The notes under the pieces: generated by a model | Told to the model about the DNA's origin: nothing | The model's database searches: none | Seen by the model: the letters and a program-made list of their open reading frames with translations, nothing else | Assembly (NCBI RefSeq): GCF_021739485.1 | Contig: NZ_JAJFNK010000041.1 | Span: 1-45,259 of the forward strand | Direction of reading: 5' to 3' | Length of the DNA stretch: 45,259 nt | DNA from: Alicyclobacillus tolerans | GTDB lineage: Bacteria > Bacillota > Bacilli > Alicyclobacillales > Alicyclobacillaceae | Position numbers and translations under genes: made by a program | Shown here: positions 40,956-45,259 of the stretch, piece after piece | How positions within the stretch are numbered: position 1 is the stretch's first letter | How the letters are laid out: the number at the start of each line of letters is the position of its first letter

Positions 40956-41279
40956 CTAGCTTCTAACAACATCCTCCAGTTGTGCCACCAAATCTCCCTT
41001 TGGACGAAAGCCCACAATTTGTTTCAGTGGCCTTCCGTTTTGGAATAGAATCAATGTGGGAATACTCATAATCCCAAACTCTTGTGCTGTGGCAGGGTTT
41101 TGATCCACATCAAGTTTTCCCACTTTAAGTTTTCCCTCGCATTCCTTGGAAACGTCTTCCAGTACAGGTGCCATCATGTTGCACGGCCCACACCAAGTTG
41201 CCCAAAAATCAACAAGGACCGGCTTATCTCCTTGGATAAATTCGGAGAATGTCTTGTCTGTCACCTTTTGAGTTGTCAT
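40956..41279 (-). CDS. trxA: Thioredoxin
   Basis: A 107-residue thioredoxin with the active site FWATWCGPCNMMAP (Cys30 and Cys33), the cis-proline region IMSIPTLILFQNG, and a C-terminal helix. It reduces protein disulfides with electrons from thioredoxin reductase, which is not in this window. GAGGGGAAG precedes the ATG. It shares a strand with the SDR remnants downstream and the DoxX gene upstream. It may be a stress-dedicated second copy. Confidence 0.92.
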   Translation of the reverse strand: MTTQKVTDKTFSEFIQGDKPVLVDFWATWCGPCNMMAPVLEDVSKECEGKLKVGKLDVDQNPATAQEFGIMSIPTLILFQNGRPLKQIVGFRPKGDLVAQLEDVVRS

Positions 41280-41375
41280 TACAACTTCCCCTCTCTTCGT
41301 GTGGTTTATTAGACAAACTGCATTTGAACTGCGATATAGATAGCCCGCATTGCGAGGGATCTTACCGTTCGTGTC

Positions 41376-41756
41376 TTATGCAAGTACGTATACACCGGGA
41401 CCAACGAGAGCTACACCGATAACCGTTACAATCAAAACCAGTTGATATTCGATTCCATTCGGACTCCAGAATCCGCTCTTCGCATGCACCGTAATGATTG
41501 CCATCAACATCGTGATCACGATTAGGGCAGATCCAACCGGCGTCAAAAAACCAGCCGCAAACAGAAGCCCACCGATGAATTCTGCCAGACCAGCAAACAC
41601 AGCCATCAAAACCCCTGGCTTTAAGCCGATGGACTCCATCCATCCGCCCGTTCCTTTCGGCCCATACCCGCCGAACCACCCAAACAATTTTTGGGAACCA
41701 TGTCCCATAAAGATGAGACCAACAAAAAGGCGGATTATCAAAAGACCAGTATTCAT
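41376..41756 (-). CDS. DoxX family membrane protein (CatD-like)
   Basis: A 126-residue membrane protein with four hydrophobic segments. LLIIRLFVGLIFMGHGSQKLFGWFGGYG near the N-terminus, FAGLAEFIGGLLFAAGFLTP in the middle and the VLIVTVIGVALVGPG end define the DoxX family. In B. subtilis CatD (DoxX) is encoded with the catechol dioxygenase CatE and controlled by the HxlR/DUF24 repressors YodB and CatR. Here it is divergent from an HxlR/DUF24 regulator, an equivalent arrangement. A TTGACA-N18-TATTCT promoter reads towards it from 41846-41817. Confidence 0.88.
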   Translation of the reverse strand: MNTGLLIIRLFVGLIFMGHGSQKLFGWFGGYGPKGTGGWMESIGLKPGVLMAVFAGLAEFIGGLLFAAGFLTPVGSALIVITMLMAIITVHAKSGFWSPNGIEYQLVLIVTVIGVALVGPGVYVLA

Positions 41757-41784
41757 CTATCTCAGCTTCTCTTCTTAAATTTTA

Positions 41785-41862
41785 TTACTAAATGTAAGTG
41801 ATAAGTGACTGGAGGTAGAATACAGTCATATACTTACTTTTGTCAAGCTTAGGTGTTAAAAT
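41785..41862. promoter_or_regulatory. Divergent promoters and CatR/YodB-like operator between doxX and hxlR genes
   Basis: TTAC-TAAAT-GTAA (41785-41797) is a TTAC-N5-GTAA inverted repeat; read one base in, TACT-N7-AGTG nearly equals a YodB-type box. A TAAGTGA tandem direct repeat follows (41795-41808). For doxX (minus): TTGACA (41846-41841), 18 bases, TATTCT (41822-41817). For hxlR (plus): TTACTT (41834-41839), 17 bases, TAAAAT (41857-41862). The promoters overlap, and the operator lies just downstream of the doxX start, so the repressor could block it. Confidence 0.62.
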
Positions 41863-41880
41863 AAGTTTGAGGTGAGAAAT

Positions 41881-42198
41881 ATGGATCGGAACTATGATGA
41901 GATGTGTCCAAAGTTCAAACAGGCATTCGACTTGCTGGGTAAGCGTTGGACGGGTCTCATCCTTCGCACCCTGTGTGGAGGTCCAAAGCGTTTCTCGGAA
42001 ATTGCAGCCACTATTCCAGAAATGAGTGAACGTATGCTTTCGGAACGTTTCCGAGAGCTTGAGAAGGTCGGAATTGTAAATCGCAAGGTGTATCCAGACA
42101 CACCCATCCGAATTGAATATGAGCTAACAGAGAAGGGAAAAGCACTTCATCCAGTGGTGGAAGCAGTTCAAACGTGGGCGGACGATTGGGTCAAATAG
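41881..42198 (+). CDS. HxlR/DUF24 family transcriptional regulator, YodB/CatR-like
   Basis: A 105-residue winged-helix protein: FDLLGKRWTGLILRTLCGGP, RFSEIAATIPEMSERMLSERFRELEKVGIV (recognition helix) and the wing VEYELTEKGKAL-like IRIEYELTEKGKAL. The N-terminus DEMCPKFKQAF keeps the single conserved cysteine (Cys9 here, Cys6 in YodB) that senses quinones and diamide by disulfide formation or alkylation. A second cysteine is in LRTLCGG. It is divergent from doxX, and adjacent detoxification genes are likely targets. GAGGTGAG precedes the ATG. Confidence 0.9.
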   Translation: MDRNYDEMCPKFKQAFDLLGKRWTGLILRTLCGGPKRFSEIAATIPEMSERMLSERFRELEKVGIVNRKVYPDTPIRIEYELTEKGKALHPVVEAVQTWADDWVK

Positions 42199-42260
42199 AG
42201 AAGAATTATTCGTTCTCACTATCCATCTGGAACTGAGCCTTGCGAAAGGAGTTCAATGTC

Positions 42261-42359
42261 GTGCTCTTTCACGAATTGGGACAACATCGTGTGAAGGATG
42301 CAGAAGGTATGAGCGATGTCCAGCAGTTGTCAATGCAATTTCATACCCCTGATTCCTAA
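42261..42359 (+). CDS. Possible 32-residue small ORF
   Basis: GGAG nine bases before a GTG at 42261 opens a 33-codon frame (FHELGQHRVKDAEGMSDVQQ ... TPDS). It is too short to recognise and could be chance or the stub of a lost gene. No other feature was supported in the 42199-42435 gap. Confidence 0.18.
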   Translation: MLFHELGQHRVKDAEGMSDVQQLSMQFHTPDS

Positions 42360-42435
42360 TGTGTGGTGAGGAACTGGGGGTAAATACCATCCTGCTTTCG
42401 CTAGACATCTCAAACAACTCTTCGTAGAGGGCATC

Positions 42436-43314
42436 TTAGGAAGACTTGTCTATGCTCTGTGGTTGTTTTTTCTCAGGCCAATTCACGAGGAATATCCCCA
42501 GGATGATAAATATTCCTCCCAGAAGAACTTTCCATGTAATCGGCTCGCCTAATAGTGCCCAACCAGAAATCACCCCGAAAAATGGAGCAAGAAAAAGAAA
42601 CGCACTGGTCTTACCAGGATCTCCTCGTTGGAGTAGATAGAACCATACGGCGAATTGAACCACAGACGCCATAATTGCAAGCCATAATTCAATTGCAATC
42701 GACGTGCTGTTCAAAACAATAGATGGATGTTCAAGCGTCGCGCTCGCAACCAATAAGATGATTCCACCGAATAACATCTGGTAGGCGGTTAGCACCCAAG
42801 TGTCAATTTCCTTTCCCCAACGTTTAATTAGTAGGGTTGCAACTGCCCAACTCACGGCGCTAATCAAGCCAAGCCACGTTCCAAAGCGAAGATGCAAGTG
42901 AAAACCAAGAGTGATGAAGACACCGATGAATCCAAATACAACCCCACTCCACTGTAAAAAGCGATACCTAGCTCCCATGAATACTGTGCCTAGAATAATT
43001 ACAACAAGTGGGTTCATGAACGTCAGAATGGACGACTCACTCGCTGTGATGGTTCTGAGACTGATGAAAATACATCCCATCACTCCTGCAGTTTGAAACA
43101 GACCTATCATGGCCACGCGGGCCCAATTTATAAGTATCTTTGGATGCTCCCGTCTCACAACAAATAGAGCCATCAAAAGTCCCGCGAGAGTAAAGCGGAT
43201 ACCAACAAGTAGTAAAGGAGACAGGTATGCCAGTCCCATCTTCCCTATCGCAAACGACGAGCCCATGAGACTTGTCGTGATCACAACAAGAACTGCAAAC
43301 AACAATTGATTCAC
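42436..43314 (-). CDS. EamA/DMT family transporter
   Basis: A ~292-residue membrane protein made of two EamA repeats, ten hydrophobic segments. First repeat: SSFAIGKMGLAYLSPLLLVG ... TASESSILTFMNPLVVIILG; second repeat: SAVSWAVATLLIKRWGKEID ... FLFLAPFFGVISGWALLGEP, with the typical PLV/APFF helix breaks. Family members export metabolites, amino acids or drugs; the substrate is unknown. GTG starts at 43326 and 43314 are both possible; GAGGGGG lies between them. Transcribed alone. The 255 bases upstream hold nothing I can support. Confidence 0.88.
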   Translation of the reverse strand: MNQLLFAVLVVITTSLMGSSFAIGKMGLAYLSPLLLVGIRFTLAGLLMALFVVRREHPKILINWARVAMIGLFQTAGVMGCIFISLRTITASESSILTFMNPLVVIILGTVFMGARYRFLQWSGVVFGFIGVFITLGFHLHLRFGTWLGLISAVSWAVATLLIKRWGKEIDTWVLTAYQMLFGGIILLVASATLEHPSIVLNSTSIAIELWLAIMASVVQFAVWFYLLQRGDPGKTSAFLFLAPFFGVISGWALLGEPITWKVLLGGIFIILGIFLVNWPEKKQPQSIDKSS

Positions 43315-43569
43315 CGGCCCCCTCACCCTCTCTCTTATTGCAACCTCACATCATTTCGTCGATCATTGAATCATGGATTACATTTTGCACTGGAGAACAG
43401 TACCATCAACTCCTGATACTTTCACAAACCGCCGACTGACTTGCTGATCCGTTTCGTCTCGTAATGCTCGTCAGTCTACTTGACGGCAGTCCTCTATAAG
43501 AAGATTTATTTATTAGTTTCTGTTTACACTTGGCCACAATGACTATCGTTATCCCTTGTTACGAATATA

Positions 43570-43761
43570 TCACTTAAAGAAAATCGCCCCCACAGGACAT
43601 GTTTCAATGGCATCAATAGCCATATCCTCGTACTCTGCCTTAATAGGTTGAAACGTCTGGGGGCGGGCAATCCCTTTTTGATCTCTTTTGAAAACATCAG
43701 GATAATATACATAGCACCTACGACAAGCAATGCATATTTTTTGGGAAACAAATACTCGCAA
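43570..43761 (-). CDS. 4Fe-4S ferredoxin
   Basis: A 63-residue ferredoxin with one 4Fe-4S cluster bound by CIACRRC (C-x2-C-x2-C) and the distant CPVGAI cysteine; the intervening YPDVF and acidic DMAIDAIET stretch match Bacillus Fer. Note RR instead of the usual G in the second spacer. TTG at 43761 is chosen with GGGGGGAG ahead. It follows sirC by 27 bases on the same strand, so it probably supplies electrons to a siroheme enzyme such as nitrite or sulfite reductase encoded elsewhere. Confidence 0.85.
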   Translation of the reverse strand: MRVFVSQKICIACRRCYVYYPDVFKRDQKGIARPQTFQPIKAEYEDMAIDAIETCPVGAIFFK

Positions 43762-43788
43762 TGACGCTCCCCCCAAAAGATTTTTGTA

Positions 43789-44292
43789 CTAATCGTTGTA
43801 CTTCATAATTTCTTCCTGAAAATGATTCGTTCCGCCCCGCAAGTCTGACTCCAGGATCTGGCGTAATCCTCCCGCTGCCGCAGGATTGGTCCCCGAGGTG
43901 GAAATGGCCACTTGTAAGGCACCACGACGTATGGTTGCTGGAACTATAAATGAGCATAAATCCCGAGAGTCGCATATATTGGCCAATCTGCCTGCTTCCT
44001 CTGCATCAACCCAAACCAGTCTATTGACCTGTTGGTCACTCGTCGCTGCAAACACCAGCCAGGCGTTAACAACATCGCCGGGTTCGTAGTTCCGTTTCAG
44101 CCACTCTATCCTACCGTTTTCGGCCCAGGTTTCTAATTGTGGCGTTACATTTGGACTGATTACCCTGACAAACGCGCTGCAGTCTAACAGTTTGGCAACT
44201 TTCCTCTCTGCAACTTTCCCCCCACCTACTACGATGCATAAGCGGCTCCTTAGATTCAAAAAGGCAGGATAATATGATTGTATTTCCGTCAT
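43789..44292 (-). CDS. sirC: Precorrin-2 dehydrogenase / sirohydrochlorin ferrochelatase
   Basis: A 167-residue protein of the CysG N-terminal type. YYPAFLNLRSRLCIVVGGGKVAERKVAKLL holds the NAD site GGGxVAxRK; WLVFAATSDQQVNRLVW and DSRDLCSFIVPATIRRGALQVAISTSGTNPA match SirC/YlnF, including the S/T-G-x-x-P loop. It oxidises precorrin-2 to sirohydrochlorin and may insert iron, giving siroheme. Its ATG overlaps the hemD stop by four bases (ATGA), so it is coupled to hemD. The C-terminus is somewhat short, like YlnF, without the CysG methylase domain. Confidence 0.9.
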   Translation of the reverse strand: MTEIQSYYPAFLNLRSRLCIVVGGGKVAERKVAKLLDCSAFVRVISPNVTPQLETWAENGRIEWLKRNYEPGDVVNAWLVFAATSDQQVNRLVWVDAEEAGRLANICDSRDLCSFIVPATIRRGALQVAISTSGTNPAAAGGLRQILESDLRGGTNHFQEEIMKYND

Positions 44293-45122
44293 AGACTAGT
44301 CCCCTTTGCACAACTTCCGTCACGTTGCGTGAAGAATCGAGCAAGAGTGATAATCATACTTCCCATTCGTTCCGTTTTGGGCCAAATAACCGTTGTTACT
44401 CCTTCGTTTTTTAATGCTTCAGCGGTTACTTTACCTACTGCAACTGGAACCGTACGAGAAAACGCAGTAATCAGTGCTTCCTTGCACTGCTGAACGCGTG
44501 CATACTCCATAAGAAAGCGTATCTGCGTCGTACTCGTGAAGGTAACAGCATCTACCCTCTCTTCTAGTATTTCCGAAATTAGCATTTGCATGGTAGATGT
44601 TTCAGGTGGCATGTTTCGGTATGGCTCTATTTCTTGAACGTGCGACCCACGATCCCGAAACATTGAAATTAACGACGGAGCGGGTTCTCCATATAATTGG
44701 AGTGCTACAGTTTTACCTGTTAACCCTTTTCTCTCCATTCCAGCCAATAAGCTCGCCGTGGTTCCATCTTCGTCTCGAACTGTTGGTACGATGCCAATTG
44801 ACTTGATATATTCAATTGTCTTGTATCCACGGGCAGCAACGCTAACTCGATGTAACATCTCAAGAAACTGTGACTCTAGTCCTAAAGATTGAGCAGCTTG
44901 ATGCAAGCGTTCCGCACCGGCTGCTGTTGTGAAAATGACCCAGTCAAATGAACACGTAAGGAGTTTGCGCATTTCCGCTAGCACTTCGTCTTCATCTAAT
45001 TGCATTTTGACTTGAAGCGGCCTCAATAGAGCTGTGCCACCGAGCTTCTCCACTAGTGTGACAAGTTCATCTGTTTTTCGAGTCCCAGTTAATACAACAG
45101 TTTTCCCTTTCAAACCATCCAC
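44289..45122 (-). CDS. hemD: Uroporphyrinogen-III synthase
   Basis: A 277-residue HemD-family enzyme. The typical weakly conserved two-lobe pattern is present: KTVVLTGTRKTDELVTLVEKLG, DWVIFTTAAGAERLHQAA (first lobe), VSVAARGYKTIEYIKSIG, later EPYRNMPPETSTMQMLISEI, DAVTFTSTTQIRFLMEYA and VPVAVGKVTAEALKNEGV (second lobe). It closes the linear tetrapyrrole to uroporphyrinogen III, the precursor of heme, siroheme and cobalamin. GTG at 45122 with AAGGAGGAGG ahead. First gene of hemD-sirC-ferredoxin; a separate housekeeping hemD would be expected in the main hem cluster. Confidence 0.88.
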   Translation of the reverse strand: MDGLKGKTVVLTGTRKTDELVTLVEKLGGTALLRPLQVKMQLDEDEVLAEMRKLLTCSFDWVIFTTAAGAERLHQAAQSLGLESQFLEMLHRVSVAARGYKTIEYIKSIGIVPTVRDEDGTTASLLAGMERKGLTGKTVALQLYGEPAPSLISMFRDRGSHVQEIEPYRNMPPETSTMQMLISEILEERVDAVTFTSTTQIRFLMEYARVQQCKEALITAFSRTVPVAVGKVTAEALKNEGVTTVIWPKTERMGSMIITLARFFTQRDGSCAKGTSL

Positions 45123-45167
45123 GTCAAAATACCTCCTCCTTGGATTGTAAGTGGAAAATATAGGGTA

Positions 45168-45187
45168 TCATGACCTTGCAGTCATGA
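45168..45187 (-). promoter_or_regulatory. Perfect inverted repeat in the hemD promoter region
   Basis: TCATGAC-N6-GTCATGA is a perfect 7-bp inverted repeat. On the minus strand it overlaps a weak -35 (ATGACT) with TATATT 17 bases further on, about 40 bases before the hemD start. It is a good candidate operator, probably for a nitrite/sulfite or redox regulator, but the regulator is not identified. Confidence 0.55.
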
Positions 45188-45259
45188 GTTATGCAGTTGC
45201 TCCCAATAACTGGGCATTGGTAGGTTCGAACCACCGCAATTCCAACGTTGTTGGCCACA

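Noticed and set aside
45219..45235. tRNA T-arm-like GGTGG-TTCGAAC-CTACC on the minus strand
   Set aside because: The upstream bases still in the window (CCAAC-AAC-GTTGG) do not form an anticodon arm with a seven-base loop; the rest would lie beyond the window, so a tRNA cannot be supported.
1..45259. CRISPR arrays, rRNA genes or prophage modules
   Set aside because: No regularly spaced direct repeats, no rRNA-like sequence and no phage structural genes were seen on reading through the window.

Overview
The window looks like a chromosomal segment of an aerobic, spore-forming Bacillales bacterium of moderate GC. An Alicyclobacillus-like or related genus is my best inference, not a demonstrated fact. 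The support is strong AGGAGG-type ribosome binding sites with many GTG/TTG starts, a YjcZ-type small sporulation protein, SdpR/SdpI, a CBO0543-type membrane protein, an ABC-F protein, YodB/CatR-like (HxlR/DUF24) control of a DoxX gene, and a GMC/gluconate-dehydrogenase operon. The window is accessory-rich: it holds many short stress, detoxification and envelope operons, and an unusual number of gene remnants.

Layout. 1-77: an end of an IS21-like element cut by the window edge. 0.15-3.9 kb: envelope and hypothetical genes, an integrase-like scrap, an alpha/beta hydrolase, and sdpI-sdpR with a palindrome inside its promoter. 4.1-6.2 kb: VOC proteins (one intact, one remnant) and an SDR/epimerase divergent from a MerR regulator across a MerR-type operator. 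6.4-12.9 kb: membrane proteins, an LppP/LprE-like lipoprotein, GNAT, an ICMT-like methyltransferase, a truncated lipoprotein and small genes. 13-17.6 kb: a CPA2 antiporter with a hairpin-rich leader, a PH-like protein, VOC, SDR, a decayed TPP enzyme and DUF2164. 17.8-23.9 kb: cold-shock protein, Asp-box lipoprotein, ABC-F ATPase, D-2-hydroxyacid dehydrogenase, a frame-interrupted NlpC/P60 lipoprotein and yjcZ. 24.2-31.8 kb: respiratory and iron-sulfur block (GMC oxidoreductase operon, NDH-2, lone SdhB, Ric/ScdA, CDF transporter). 32.2-33.9 kb: ilvD. 34.6-42.2 kb: electrophile/quinone-type detoxification block (MFS exporter, SDRs, flavodoxin-like protein, Dabb, DJ-1/PfpI, Old Yellow Enzyme, thioredoxin, DoxX, HxlR regulator). 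42.4-45.1 kb: EamA transporter, then hemD-sirC-ferredoxin, a siroheme supply operon.

Three regulatory patterns link separate genes. First, three lipoprotein genes (starts at 10018-, 11828+ and 19419-) are each preceded by TGAAAC-N17-CGTC, the form of an extracytoplasmic-function sigma promoter; two share TTGCTTCGTC exactly. Second, ndh and ric each have a Crp/Fnr-type TTGAT-N4-ATCAA box (one mismatch each) centred exactly 41.5 bp from the start predicted from a -10 hexamer, the class II activator geometry. Third, the doxX-hxlR divergent region carries TTAC-N5-GTAA, matching what I recall as the CatR operator, and the regulator keeps an N-terminal MCPKF cysteine like YodB.

Gene decay is a theme: VOC, TPP-enzyme (two pieces), SDR (two adjacent broken copies), integrase-like and lipoprotein remnants. 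Two or three of the breaks are single missing bases, so consensus errors in the assembly must be excluded before they are called biological.
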